Source: CAYVTZ01 sp964454685 (GTDB lineage: Bacteria; Bacillota; Clostridia; Christensenellales; Christensenellaceae). From it: a DNA stretch of 64,000 nucleotides. The notes under the pieces were generated by a model, which worked only from the letters and a program-made list of their open reading frames with translations, was not told where the DNA came from and searched no databases. Both the position numbers and the translations under genes were made by a program. Every line of letters starts with the position of its first letter. Position 1 is the stretch's first letter. Positions 32,682 to 41,456 of this stretch are shown in pieces. The DNA lies in the NCBI GenBank assembly GCA_964454685.1, contig CAYVTZ010000010.1, forward strand, positions 1-64,000, written 5' to 3'.

Positions 32682-33986
32682 TTACGCATCATAAACGCAA
32701 TGGAACTTTTTCTCAAAAAACTCAATCAGCTCCGCACGGAAATCGGGGTGCGCAATCGCAATCAAGCGTTTTGCACGTTCGCGCAGCGTGATGCCGCGCA
32801 AGTCCGCAATGCCGTACTCGGTAATCACATATTGCACATCATAGCGTGTGGTGGTCACTGCCGCGCCTTCGTCGATAATCGGCACAATCTTAGAGACCTT
32901 GCCCTTTGCCGTGGAGGGCATTGCCATAATGCTGCGCCCGTTTCGGCTCATTGCCGCGCCGCGCACAAAGTCGACCTGTCCGCCCACGCCGCTGATCTGG
33001 TTGTGTCCCACTGATGTGGAAACCACCTGCCCCATCAAATCCACCTGTACACAGGAATTAATGGACACCAAATTGTCATTCTGCGCGATGACCAGCGGAT
33101 CGTTTACATAGTCCACCGGATAAATTCCCACCGCCGGGTTATCGTCTAAGTAATCGTACAAACGCCGCGTGCCCATGGCAAAGGTCAATACGCTTTTGCC
33201 GGGATGCAGCGTCTTGCATTTGTTGGTAATCACGCCTGCCTCAACCAGCTCTACCACGCCGTCTGAGAACATTTCGCTGTGGATGCCGAGGTCCTTCTTA
33301 TCCTTCAAAAACAGCAATACCGCATCCGGAATCGCGCCGATGCCCAGTTGCAGGCAGTCGCCGTCATGGATGAGCGATGCGCAGTTTTCGCCAATCGCCT
33401 TTTCCACATCCGTGATGGTCGGATTAGGCAACTCCAGCATAGGCAGATCGCACTCCACAATCGCGGTCAATTCGCTGATATGCACGAAAGAATCCCCGTG
33501 AATGCGCGGCATATTTTTGTTCACTTGCGCCAGCACGATGTTCGCCTGCTTCACACCTTCCATCGTATAGTCCACCGAAACGCCCAAGCTCACATAGCCA
33601 TGCGCATCCGGCGGCGATACCTGAACCACCGCAACATCCGGTTTGCAGTTGGTGCGCAAACGCTCCGGCTCTTTGGAAAAATATACCGGCGTGATATCCG
33701 CACGCCCTTCCGCGCAAGCTTTGCGGGCGTTTGCCCCCAAAAAGAACGCATTGTGTCTAAAATGTTTTTCCATTCCGGGTTCGCAATACCCCGCTTTTCC
33801 CAGACTAACCATGTGGATGATTTCCACATCTTCATACGCCTGCGCGTTCGCAACCAGCGCGTCTGTCAGCGCAACGGGTTCTCCTGCCGCGTGCCCAATC
33901 ACAATCCGGTCGCCCGGCTTGATGAGCTTCACCGCTTCCTCCGCACTCGTCAGTCGTTGTTGATAGATTTCCTTCCAATTCGTCAT
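32682..33986 (-). CDS. abfT: 4-hydroxybutyrate CoA-transferase (AbfT/Cat2-like)
   Basis: This 434-residue class I CoA-transferase has IVIGHAAGEPVAL near the start, a candidate catalytic Glu in LGIHSEMFSDG and conserved GVGGQVDFVRGAA and ITEYGIADLRGITLRERA. It would move CoA from acetyl-CoA (or butyryl-CoA) onto 4-hydroxybutyrate. The ATG overlaps the stop of the small CGGC gene (ATGA). Together with 4hbD and abfD it defines the 4-hydroxybutyrate branch. Confidence 0.9.
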   Translation of the reverse strand: MTNWKEIYQQRLTSAEEAVKLIKPGDRIVIGHAAGEPVALTDALVANAQAYEDVEIIHMVSLGKAGYCEPGMEKHFRHNAFFLGANARKACAEGRADITPVYFSKEPERLRTNCKPDVAVVQVSPPDAHGYVSLGVSVDYTMEGVKQANIVLAQVNKNMPRIHGDSFVHISELTAIVECDLPMLELPNPTITDVEKAIGENCASLIHDGDCLQLGIGAIPDAVLLFLKDKKDLGIHSEMFSDGVVELVEAGVITNKCKTLHPGKSVLTFAMGTRRLYDYLDDNPAVGIYPVDYVNDPLVIAQNDNLVSINSCVQVDLMGQVVSTSVGHNQISGVGGQVDFVRGAAMSRNGRSIMAMPSTAKGKVSKIVPIIDEGAAVTTTRYDVQYVITEYGIADLRGITLRERAKRLIAIAHPDFRAELIEFFEKKFHCVYDA

Positions 33987-34255
33987 ATTGCCTCTCCCAT
34001 CTGTTTGATTTCTTCCAGCAATGTGCTGTATGCCTCGTCATGTGTCAGAATGCTGCGCCCGTGCTTGCCCATTAGACCGTCAATCTGCGCGCATGCACTG
34101 TTGCAGCCGCACACCACCACCACATAATCAAGTTGGTCGTCTGGCTGCGCCGATACGATCTCGCTGTCCGGAAAATCATTCCGCAGACGCTGTGCGATAT
34201 CCGTTCTGTCAAAGCGCGGGTTGCATCCCCCGCAGTATTTAATCCCGATCTTCAC
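33983..34255 (-). CDS. Small cysteine-motif protein (CGGCNPR type), unknown function
   Basis: This 90-residue protein has KYCGGCNPRFDR at the N-terminus and VVVCGCNSACAQ in the middle, five or more cysteines suited to a metal or cluster. A GTG start behind GAAGGG overlaps the nifU-like gene by 17 bases, and its stop overlaps cat2, so it is firmly part of the operon. I recognise no named function. The setting beside a NifU-like protein and the oxygen-sensitive Fe-S flavoenzyme AbfD suggests cluster handling or redox control. Confidence 0.78.
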   Translation of the reverse strand: MKIGIKYCGGCNPRFDRTDIAQRLRNDFPDSEIVSAQPDDQLDYVVVVCGCNSACAQIDGLMGKHGRSILTHDEAYSTLLEEIKQMGEAI

Positions 34256-34544
34256 GCCGTTCCCTTCTCTGCCTCAAAATCTGTTTCGCCATGCCGATGG
34301 TTTCGTCGCTGACGCCCGTTACCAAAATCACATCGGCAATTTCGGGAATCGTGTCTTTCACTTCCGCACTCACGATGCCTTCCAGCGTTGCAGAGGCGGA
34401 AGGGCAGTTTTGGCACGCGCCCAAAAAGCGTACCTTAAGTACGCCGTCTTCCAAACTGACAATCTCTAAATCGCCGTCATGCCCCGCCAACGTCGGGCGT
34501 ACTTTTTCCGCAATCACTCGCTCCACACGCTGCCGTAAATCCAT
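34239..34544 (-). CDS. NifU C-terminal-domain-like Fe-S scaffold protein
   Basis: This 101-residue protein is essentially one NifU C-terminal domain: RPTLAGHDGDLEIVSLEDG followed by FLGACQNCPSASATLEGIV with the CxxC cluster ligands. Such proteins hold and transfer 4Fe-4S clusters. The GGAG upstream is weakly spaced (about 12 bases). Operon position before abfT suggests a dedicated role for the 4-hydroxybutyrate enzymes. Confidence 0.9.
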   Translation of the reverse strand: MDLRQRVERVIAEKVRPTLAGHDGDLEIVSLEDGVLKVRFLGACQNCPSASATLEGIVSAEVKDTIPEIADVILVTGVSDETIGMAKQILRQRRERREDRD

Positions 34545-34560
34545 GTTCTTGTATCACTCC

Positions 34561-34590
34561 GTTCTTTTCTTTTGGAAAAAAGAAAAGAAC
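34561..34590. terminator. AT-rich hairpin between abfD and the nifU-like gene
   Basis: GTTCTTTTCTTTT and AAAAGAAAAGAAC form a perfect 13-base stem around GGAA. It may terminate or attenuate abfD transcription. The rest of 34591-34789 is non-coding and holds a GC-rich stretch resembling an intergenic repeat; no gene is seen. Confidence 0.5.
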
Positions 34591-34789
34591 CAAAAGAAAA
34601 TCAATTTGTCTTACTCTGTTCTACCCATTCTCGCGTCAGCGAAAGGGGCACAACCCCCACAGAACGAACACAGGCGCGCATCGCGCGCCCTCATTCCTTC
34701 TTCGTCGGGGCAACCTGCGGTCGCCCCTTATTTCGCGCAGTTACGCGCGCCCTCATACTTCTTTTTTAATCAAACTTCTCAGTTGAATT

Positions 34790-36238
34790 TTATTCCTCAA
34801 CGTGCGCAATCGTCTTTGCCAGCTTCTTCTTCATTTCCAGATTGCCCTGACGCGCGATCATGATACGCTGTGCCTGCGGGCTGCCCGCGCCGTGCATGGA
34901 TTCTGTGCGGTATCCAACCGCCGCCGTACCCAACGCAAGGTTTTCAATCAAGCGCAGAATGCGCAAACGGTTTTCTGTCGAAACGCTGGAAACGCCCTTG
35001 AGGTATTTCTCCACATACTTGCCCAGCTTCGGATCGCGGAAGTCCTTCTCGGAAGGAGCCGTAACCACCACTCCACCTGCAATGTCCTCCGCAAGCCGCA
35101 CGATCTCGTACGGGAAGCGCGTCACGTTCTGTTTGCAAACATTCGCCAGCAAAAGATCGATCATGTAGTTGCCCGCGGGCATCTGATGCCCCTCAGCCGA
35201 GCACGCGATTCCGCATGCGAACAATGTCTCGTTCAGATGTGTCATCTCGATCAGCTTGTCCTTGATGTGCGAAGCCTTTGCCGCGCCATTGTAGTCCGCC
35301 GCAACCGCAGCCGCGCCGATCAGCACATCGCCCACGCCAACTTTGCAGCCGCCATAGCTCTGACGGTGATATCCCGCAAAGCGCTCCACCAGCATGCCGG
35401 CAAACTCGGTCTCGCCATTCAAGAAGATACGGTCATTGGGCACAAACACATCGTCGAAAATGGTCAGTGCTTCTACGCCGCCAAACTCCGCGTTTCCTAC
35501 ATCAATATCGCCGCCTTCCAGCTTGCGCGTGTCGCAGGACTGACGCCCGATGATCATAAACAGACCTTCCGCGTCCAGCGGCACCGCAAAGGAAACCGCA
35601 TAGTCCTTGTCCTCCGGGCGCATTGCCACTGTGGGCATCACGATGACCTCGTGAGAGTTGAGCATACCCGTCTGATGCGCCTTTGCGCCGCGCACCACGA
35701 TGCCGTCCGGGCGGCGTTCCACCACGCGCAGATAAAGATCAGGATCTTCCTGCTGGTGCGGTGCCAATCCGCGATCGCCTTTCGGGTCCGTCATTGCGCC
35801 GTCAATGGTCAGGTCATTGTCCTGACAATATTTCATAAACTTCAAGAAATTCTCATGATAGTTCGTACCACAAGCCTTGTCCGTTTCAAATGTCGTGCTG
35901 TAAACCGCATTAAATGCGTCCATACCAACGCAACGCTGGAAGCACGCCGCCGTTTTCTGACCCAGCAAGCGCTGCATCTTCACCTTTTTCACAAGGTCGT
36001 CCGTGTTGCGGTGAATGTTGGTAAAGCGGTTGATTTTACGGCCATCCTCCAACGTGACGGTCATCAAATCTTCATATTCGGGCATCTGCGCCAAATCATA
36101 CGTCATGCGCACCGAATTAAGCGACGGTCTCAAAATCGGATCGTCCACCGGATTTTCGATTTTCTCGCCGAACATGTAAACCTGCATGTTGATTTTGCGA
36201 ATACTCTCGATGTACTGTTCCCCTGTCATAAGTGCCAT
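34790..36238 (-). CDS. abfD: 4-hydroxybutyryl-CoA dehydratase/vinylacetyl-CoA isomerase
   Basis: This 482-residue FAD and 4Fe-4S enzyme converts 4-hydroxybutyryl-CoA to crotonyl-CoA by a ketyl-radical route. Cluster ligands known from C. aminobutyricum align: Cys99 and Cys103 in AACFQRC, His291 and Cys298 in HRQSYGGC. The HpaB-like body (RNTDDLVKKVKMQ, GAKAHQTGMLNSHE) is intact. AAGGAAAG precedes the ATG. It is the key enzyme marking the succinate/4-aminobutyrate-type butyrate route. The enzyme family is oxygen-sensitive, implying strict anaerobiosis. Confidence 0.95.
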   Translation of the reverse strand: MALMTGEQYIESIRKINMQVYMFGEKIENPVDDPILRPSLNSVRMTYDLAQMPEYEDLMTVTLEDGRKINRFTNIHRNTDDLVKKVKMQRLLGQKTAACFQRCVGMDAFNAVYSTTFETDKACGTNYHENFLKFMKYCQDNDLTIDGAMTDPKGDRGLAPHQQEDPDLYLRVVERRPDGIVVRGAKAHQTGMLNSHEVIVMPTVAMRPEDKDYAVSFAVPLDAEGLFMIIGRQSCDTRKLEGGDIDVGNAEFGGVEALTIFDDVFVPNDRIFLNGETEFAGMLVERFAGYHRQSYGGCKVGVGDVLIGAAAVAADYNGAAKASHIKDKLIEMTHLNETLFACGIACSAEGHQMPAGNYMIDLLLANVCKQNVTRFPYEIVRLAEDIAGGVVVTAPSEKDFRDPKLGKYVEKYLKGVSSVSTENRLRILRLIENLALGTAAVGYRTESMHGAGSPQAQRIMIARQGNLEMKKKLAKTIAHVEE

Positions 36239-36457
36239 AATGTTCTTTCCTTTCTTGGTTCCAATCTATCCTGCGCGGAACATCCCGCCACCGTGCGGCG
36301 CGCATTCCTTCGCATATCTTTACATCTTTATTATACTACCAATGTGCTCTTCTGGCACTACTAAATTGTGGATTTTTTATAAATTTTCCTAAATTTTCGT
36401 GTTGATTCGCCGCAAATCAACCACTTTCACACATCATTTGATCAAAAAGGCAGCATT
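36239..36457 (-). promoter_or_regulatory. Promoter region of abfD
   Basis: On the minus strand a -10 TATAAT (36330-36335 read in reverse) with a weak -35 GTGCCA (36353-36358) precedes abfD. TTTCACA (36425-36431) and ATCATTTG (36433-36440) also occur together in the region before the hydrogenase operon and may mark a shared control site. Confidence 0.5.
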
Positions 36458-37147
36458 TCACGCACCTTCGTTTTCCACGCCGTGCCATTGATATACCACG
36501 GCGGGATGCCCCCCTGTCCGGTAATCCACCTTGCTCTGGATATGTCCCGCATCCAGCAGCTGTTTGAGGTATCGCCGCGCCGTCACCACAGAAATATGCA
36601 GCCGTTGCGCCAGCTCCTTCACTGTAAATGCGTGCCCCTTCGCCTTGCGCAAGCATAGTAGTACCTCCTGCGCCCGTTCGTTCAGCTCCGACCACCCGCA
36701 CGCCTCACGATCAAAGTGCAGCAGGCAATCCGCCAGTTTCTGATCGGCGCCGCGCGCACCCGTGCGAAAACGCAGCCGCGTCTGGCAAGCGTCCAGACAT
36801 ACCCGAAACCGTTCATATTCCAGCGGTTTGATCAAGTAATCCACAGCCCCCAGCTGCAACGCGCCGCGCATGGTCTCCCCATTGCTGTCCGAGGTCACCG
36901 CCACCACATCCAGTTCCATGTCCTCACGCAGCAAGTCGCGCAGGAATGTCTCTCCCTGCTCATCCGGCAGCCGCATTTCCAAAAACACAACATCTGCGTG
37001 GTGCTCGCGCAAAAACGCAAGCGCCTGCTTTCCCGCATCAAACATCGCCGTCACGATAAAGCGTCCGTCCGCTTCCAGCAAGGCGCACGTCCGCTCCCGT
37101 CCTTCCGGCGAGGCATCCACCAAAACTGCTCGATACGTTCCTTCCAT
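36458..37147 (-). CDS. CitB-like response regulator with Glu in place of the phosphoacceptor Asp
   Basis: This 229-residue protein has a receiver domain (VDASPEGRE near the start, switch lysine in YLIKPLEY) and a C-terminal winged HTH (FTVKELAQRLHISVVTARRYL) of the CitB type. At the phosphorylation site it reads DVVFLEMRLPDEQG: Glu57 where Asp is expected. Glu often mimics the phosphorylated state, so it may be constitutively active or controlled by protein contacts. The start lies about 10 bases after the hydrogenase stop, so it is the last gene of the sensory hydrogenase operon and faces abfD. Confidence 0.87.
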   Translation of the reverse strand: MEGTYRAVLVDASPEGRERTCALLEADGRFIVTAMFDAGKQALAFLREHHADVVFLEMRLPDEQGETFLRDLLREDMELDVVAVTSDSNGETMRGALQLGAVDYLIKPLEYERFRVCLDACQTRLRFRTGARGADQKLADCLLHFDREACGWSELNERAQEVLLCLRKAKGHAFTVKELAQRLHISVVTARRYLKQLLDAGHIQSKVDYRTGGHPAVVYQWHGVENEGA

Positions 37148-37157
37148 CACGCCTCAC

Positions 37158-38579
37158 TTATGCGTCAAAAACGCGAATCGCATCCACAATCTGCTTTTCC
37201 ATCGCTTCCACGCCGTATTTATCCACTTCGCGCTTATCTTTCGCGCCATGTGTCAGGCAACCCGCGCCACCGATGCAGCCGTCCTTGCATGCCATACCCT
37301 CAAAAAAGTTACCGTCCGGCACCCCTTTCGCCAGCTTGAGCAGTGCAACGCGGCATTCCTCGATGCCATCGCAAACCACCGGCTGAAAGTCAAAATCTTC
37401 CAGCTCCTGCTCGCGCAAGCCTTCCTTCACCGCATCCTTCAAACCACCGCTGCGCGCAAAAATTCTTCCAAAGTAGGAGGCATTGTTCAGCACTCCTTCC
37501 TCCAACGTCGTAATGTCGATATCCCGCGCGTCAAACAACGCCTGCAATTCCTCAAAGGTGATCACCGCATCCACATAATCGGATACCAGCCGCTGCTCCT
37601 CTTTTTTTGCAATACACGGCCCGATAAACACCACTTTCGCTCCGGGCGTCGTCTCCTTGATCTTTTTTGCTATGGTCGCCATAGGCGAAAGATTATGCGA
37701 GATATGCTGCGCAAGCTGCGGAAACTGCGTCCGCACATACTTCACAAATGCCGGGCAGCACGAACTGGTCAGCAATCCCTTCTCCACCAGCTCCCGCGCC
37801 TCGGCATACGCCACCATGTCCGCGCCCAGCGCCGCTTCCACCGTATGAAAGAACCCCAGCTTTTCCAAGCCGGTAATCACCTGCCCCAGCTTTGCATAGC
37901 TAAATTGGCTGGAAATGGACGGAGCCACCACCGCATACACTTTGTATTTGGTGTTGCTTTCGCTCTTTTTCAGTAGGTCGATCACACGCAGCATATACGA
38001 TTTATCCATGATCGCGCCAAACGGGCACATGTAAACACACGCGCCGCACGCCGTACATTTTTCGTTGTCGATGCTCGCCACCTTGTCTTTGTTCATGGAG
38101 ATCGCCTTCAGTTTGCAGGCCTTTTCGCAAGGTCGCTTGTTGACCATAATCGCGCTGTACGGACAAACATCCGCGCATTTGCCGCATTCCACACATTTTG
38201 TCTTGTCAATGTGCGCCTTCTGGAAGCTGTCAAAAACGATCGCATCCTTCGGACAAACGTCACGGCAACGGTGCGCAATACAGCCGCGGCATGCTTCGGA
38301 AACCGCAAACCCTGCCACCGGGCATTCGTCGCAGGCAATGTCGATGACTTCCACCACATTGGGATTCTCCGTATCGCCGCCCATCGCCAGCTTCACGCGC
38401 TCCGCAAGAATCGCCCTCTCTTTATAAACACAGCAACGCATCGTCGGCTCGTTGCCCGGCACGATGATTTTAGGGATATCCGCCACTTTTTCCAGCAATC
38501 TGTCGTCAAACGCATGCCGCGCCACCTCGCGCAGCACCTTATATTTCAAATATTGTACATTGGTATCAAATTTATGCAT
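37158..38579 (-). CDS. [FeFe] hydrogenase with multiple 4Fe-4S motifs
   Basis: This 473-residue protein has N-terminal cysteine motifs (ACRGCIAHRCRDVCP, CVECGKCADVCP, CEKACK, CTACGACVYMCP) and a hydrogenase catalytic domain. H-cluster ligands are all present: TSSCCP (271-276), GPCIAKKEE (Cys322), and GMACKDGCIGGAG (Cys431, Cys435). The sequence around ACRGC is typical of group B-type enzymes rather than the canonical group A. GGAAATGG precedes the ATG. It lies between the SpoIIE-type phosphatase and the atypical response regulator. It may be catalytic or part of H2 sensing. Confidence 0.9.
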   Translation of the reverse strand: MHKFDTNVQYLKYKVLREVARHAFDDRLLEKVADIPKIIVPGNEPTMRCCVYKERAILAERVKLAMGGDTENPNVVEVIDIACDECPVAGFAVSEACRGCIAHRCRDVCPKDAIVFDSFQKAHIDKTKCVECGKCADVCPYSAIMVNKRPCEKACKLKAISMNKDKVASIDNEKCTACGACVYMCPFGAIMDKSYMLRVIDLLKKSESNTKYKVYAVVAPSISSQFSYAKLGQVITGLEKLGFFHTVEAALGADMVAYAEARELVEKGLLTSSCCPAFVKYVRTQFPQLAQHISHNLSPMATIAKKIKETTPGAKVVFIGPCIAKKEEQRLVSDYVDAVITFEELQALFDARDIDITTLEEGVLNNASYFGRIFARSGGLKDAVKEGLREQELEDFDFQPVVCDGIEECRVALLKLAKGVPDGNFFEGMACKDGCIGGAGCLTHGAKDKREVDKYGVEAMEKQIVDAIRVFDA

Positions 38580-38596
38580 TCCATTTCCTTTCGCAT

Positions 38597-39769
38597 CTAA
38601 AAATAACTCACCTTAATCCGTTTCCCCATCGCCCGCAAGCATGTGGAAAGCTCTTCCACTAAGTTCATCTTAATGTTGAACTGAATGGGCAGGTCGGGGT
38701 TTTGGTGCGCCGGGTTCACCGCGCGCCCCACAAAAAAATTGATGTCTGTCGCTTCCTCAAACAGCAACCGCGCAATGCAGCTTGCGCCATCCTTTTTATA
38801 GCTCCAATATTGATAGCTCTCGTTGTCCTTTAAATAGTCCTGCGCATAGGTCAGTACCTTGCTGAGGGTGATTACGCCCTCCGTTACAAGATCCACCCCT
38901 TCAATGCTCGCCATGGGCGGAATTTCTTTGTCGTAATATTCCAAACTCGGGATCAGCGGCTTGCCCAACGTTTTCGCCACCAGCGTCGAGGTAGAACCTC
39001 CGCACACCAAATGCTTCCCCTCTTTCGCAAAAAACAGCGAAATCATGCGTTCATTATCGTCATGGCTGCGCGGCGGCCCGAACATCAGGTTCATGGGTAC
39101 GCGCCGACGCACGCGCATGGTACAAACCGTGGTGTCATCCCCCGGCTGTCCTCCGTAAAGTGTGTTGCATTCATCCAGCAGCATGGTCGAGAGCGTCTTG
39201 GCCGTGTACTCCGCGCGCGAAAGCGGCTCAATGAAGTCGATCACATTGTCCCGCTCCCATCCAAAATTCAACGTGCGCCCCGTTCCGGCATAAATCGCGC
39301 CGTCGCTCATGGCAATGATGCAATCCCCTTCGCGCAAAGTCGTCTTACTGTGATAAATGGTCTTACCGTCCAAATTCAGCGTAGTTGCGGGCAGCTCTGT
39401 GTGCTCCCCCTCGCGCAGAAAAATCACGCGCGGGTTGTCATATTCAATGATCTGCGCTGTGTCGTTGTCCTCGATCTTGATGATCGTAAAGGTGGAATAT
39501 GCCACACCGCGCACACTGCACACCGGCAGGGTCGCCGCCACGGTCTCCACACACTGATCGATGCTCATTTCATTTGCCATCATCGTGGCAATGATGTTCG
39601 CCGTCAGCGTAGATAAAATGCTCGCTTTCACTCCGCTGCCCATGCCGTCCGCCAGCACAAGTACCGTGCTGTTCTCCGTAGGATTCACGATCTGCACCGT
39701 ATCGCCGCACAGCAGCTCCCCGAATTTATTCATGCTGCTGCAACCGATATCCACACACAAATTATTCAT
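38597..39769 (-). CDS. SpoIIE/PP2C-type protein phosphatase
   Basis: This 390-residue protein has PPM-phosphatase metal motifs: LADGMGSGVKAS, MSDGAIYAG and GGQPGDDTTVC. The catalytic domain ends near residue 230. The remaining ~160 residues, with VCGGSTSTLVAKTLGK, form a domain I cannot name. Such phosphatases accompany sensory hydrogenase genes in several Clostridia and likely relay the signal. It overlaps the sensory hydrogenase gene by 8 bases. Confidence 0.88.
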   Translation of the reverse strand: MNNLCVDIGCSSMNKFGELLCGDTVQIVNPTENSTVLVLADGMGSGVKASILSTLTANIIATMMANEMSIDQCVETVAATLPVCSVRGVAYSTFTIIKIEDNDTAQIIEYDNPRVIFLREGEHTELPATTLNLDGKTIYHSKTTLREGDCIIAMSDGAIYAGTGRTLNFGWERDNVIDFIEPLSRAEYTAKTLSTMLLDECNTLYGGQPGDDTTVCTMRVRRRVPMNLMFGPPRSHDDNERMISLFFAKEGKHLVCGGSTSTLVAKTLGKPLIPSLEYYDKEIPPMASIEGVDLVTEGVITLSKVLTYAQDYLKDNESYQYWSYKKDGASCIARLLFEEATDINFFVGRAVNPAHQNPDLPIQFNIKMNLVEELSTCLRAMGKRIKVSYF

Positions 39770-41420
39770 CCCGCAGCGACTCCTTCAGCTTGGTCAGTGC
39801 CACCTTGGTCTCGGAAACCGTCTCTCCCAGCAGCGAAGCGATTTCCTGCACCACACGCATCTGTTTTTCAATAACCTTGTCCGTCACCTCAATGGTCTGC
39901 TGCGTCATCTGCTCCCTGTTTTCGCGGCTGATTTCCTCCGCCGTCACATCGCGCATGATGCAAATAAAAATATGGTAGTTCGGATCATAAATCGCCGTTT
40001 CATCCACAAAAATATTGTATTCTGCTAAATACACGCGCCGATCTTTGATCGTGCGTCCCGTTTCTTGCACCGTCAAGAAGTCTGTCGGATCCAAAATGCG
40101 CACCACATTCTCGCCCAGCACGTCCGTTTCCCGTGAAAGGTGCATCATACGCAGCGCCGATGGATTGATCTGCTGCACCTCCAGCGCATCGTTGAGCACA
40201 ATAATCGCATTGGGCGTATTGGAAAAAACGTTGCTGGAAAAAGACTCCGCCTTCTCCTTCAAGAAAGGCAGGCACATGGAAAGATCCGCCTTGCCTTGCA
40301 GCACCGCAACCGCCTTCTCGCGGCAGGTGTCATAGCCGCAGCTTCCACAATTCAGCTCTTCTTCCGCTCTGGTCTTGCCCATCTTACGCAAAACGTCCTC
40401 AATCGCCTTTTCACCGGGGCGCACCTGTCCGGCGCCCAGTCCGGCATAACCCGCATCCAGGTTTGCTGCTGTTGTGATGTCAAACTGCGTTTCACTCGCG
40501 TATCTTCGCACCGCCGCCGTGTTGCGCAGCGTAGAACGCCGCTCCATCAGCGGGCCGCCCACACAGCTGCCGCTGCATGCGGACATCTCGATAAAGCAGT
40601 GCCGCAACGCGCCGTCCTGAATCTCTCTCAATGCCGCAACGCAGTTTTCCAAGCCATCCACACATAAATAATCGTATTGCTTCTGCGTCTGCCCCATTGT
40701 TTCTAAAATGCCGCCTACCGTAGGGAACATCGCAGCCTTCCCGCTGGAATCCGGCGCATCCTGCGCGATCGTCACGCCGGCTTCCTCCAGCCAGCGACTC
40801 AAATCCTCAAAGGTCAGCGCGCAGTCTACCTCGCCCGCATTGCGCCGCGCTTCGTCCTTCTTGGCAACGCACGGACCGATAAATACGGTCTTTGCCTCCG
40901 GTTCCTGCTCCTTTATGATGCGGCAGTGCGCCAACATCGGTGATGCCACCTGCGCTAAATAAGGCAGCAGCAGCGGAAAGTGTTTTTGAATCATCAGATT
41001 CAGCGATTGGCAGCAGGATGAGATCAGCACGGGCTGTGTGCCTGCTTCCAAAATGCGCGCATATTCACGCGCAACCACCGTCGCGCCGATCGCCGTCTGC
41101 TCCACACGCGCAAAGCCAAGCTGCTTCAGCGCCGATTCCAGCGCCTCAAAGGATACGCCGTAGTTCGCTACAAAGGAGGGCGCAACACTCGCCACCACCG
41201 TTTCGTTCATGGCAATCAGCACTTTTGCCGTTTCCAGATCATCTTTAATTTCCTTCGCGTCCTGCGGGCACACCAAAAAGCATTGTCCGCACAGCACGCA
41301 GTCCTCCGCCACAATATGCGCCTGATTCCCTGAAAACCGGATAGACTTCACCGGACAGTGGCGAATACATTTATAACAATTTTTACAGTTGGCCTTTTTC
41401 AGCCTGATCATTTCGGGCAT
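39762..41420 (-). CDS. hydS: Sensory [FeFe] hydrogenase with C-terminal PAS domain (HydS-like)
   Basis: About 552 residues. An N-terminal ferredoxin pair (CKNCYKCIRHCP, CVLCGQCFLVCP) is followed by a hydrogenase domain with altered H-cluster loops (SSCCQS, GPCVAKKDEA, MSACSGSCVGGP). All four cluster cysteines are retained. A further Fe-S motif (CGSCGYDTC with a later Cys) and a PAS domain (NAIIVLNDALEVQQINPSAL) follow, ending in a helical tail. This is the architecture of the HydS-type putative H2 sensors described in Ruminococcus albus. I prefer the ATG at 41420, six bases after GGAG; 41432 is an alternative. Confidence 0.9.
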   Translation of the reverse strand: MPEMIRLKKANCKNCYKCIRHCPVKSIRFSGNQAHIVAEDCVLCGQCFLVCPQDAKEIKDDLETAKVLIAMNETVVASVAPSFVANYGVSFEALESALKQLGFARVEQTAIGATVVAREYARILEAGTQPVLISSCCQSLNLMIQKHFPLLLPYLAQVASPMLAHCRIIKEQEPEAKTVFIGPCVAKKDEARRNAGEVDCALTFEDLSRWLEEAGVTIAQDAPDSSGKAAMFPTVGGILETMGQTQKQYDYLCVDGLENCVAALREIQDGALRHCFIEMSACSGSCVGGPLMERRSTLRNTAAVRRYASETQFDITTAANLDAGYAGLGAGQVRPGEKAIEDVLRKMGKTRAEEELNCGSCGYDTCREKAVAVLQGKADLSMCLPFLKEKAESFSSNVFSNTPNAIIVLNDALEVQQINPSALRMMHLSRETDVLGENVVRILDPTDFLTVQETGRTIKDRRVYLAEYNIFVDETAIYDPNYHIFICIMRDVTAEEISRENREQMTQQTIEVTDKVIEKQMRVVQEIASLLGETVSETKVALTKLKESLRDE

Positions 41421-41456
41421 ACACAACTCCATTCATTTTCCAGCATGCACAGCGGG

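Noticed and set aside
34802..36364. 520-codon plus-strand open frame opposite abfD
   Set aside because: It is the antisense shadow of a gene with all catalytic residues intact; its product is Arg/His-rich with no recognisable motif or ribosome site.
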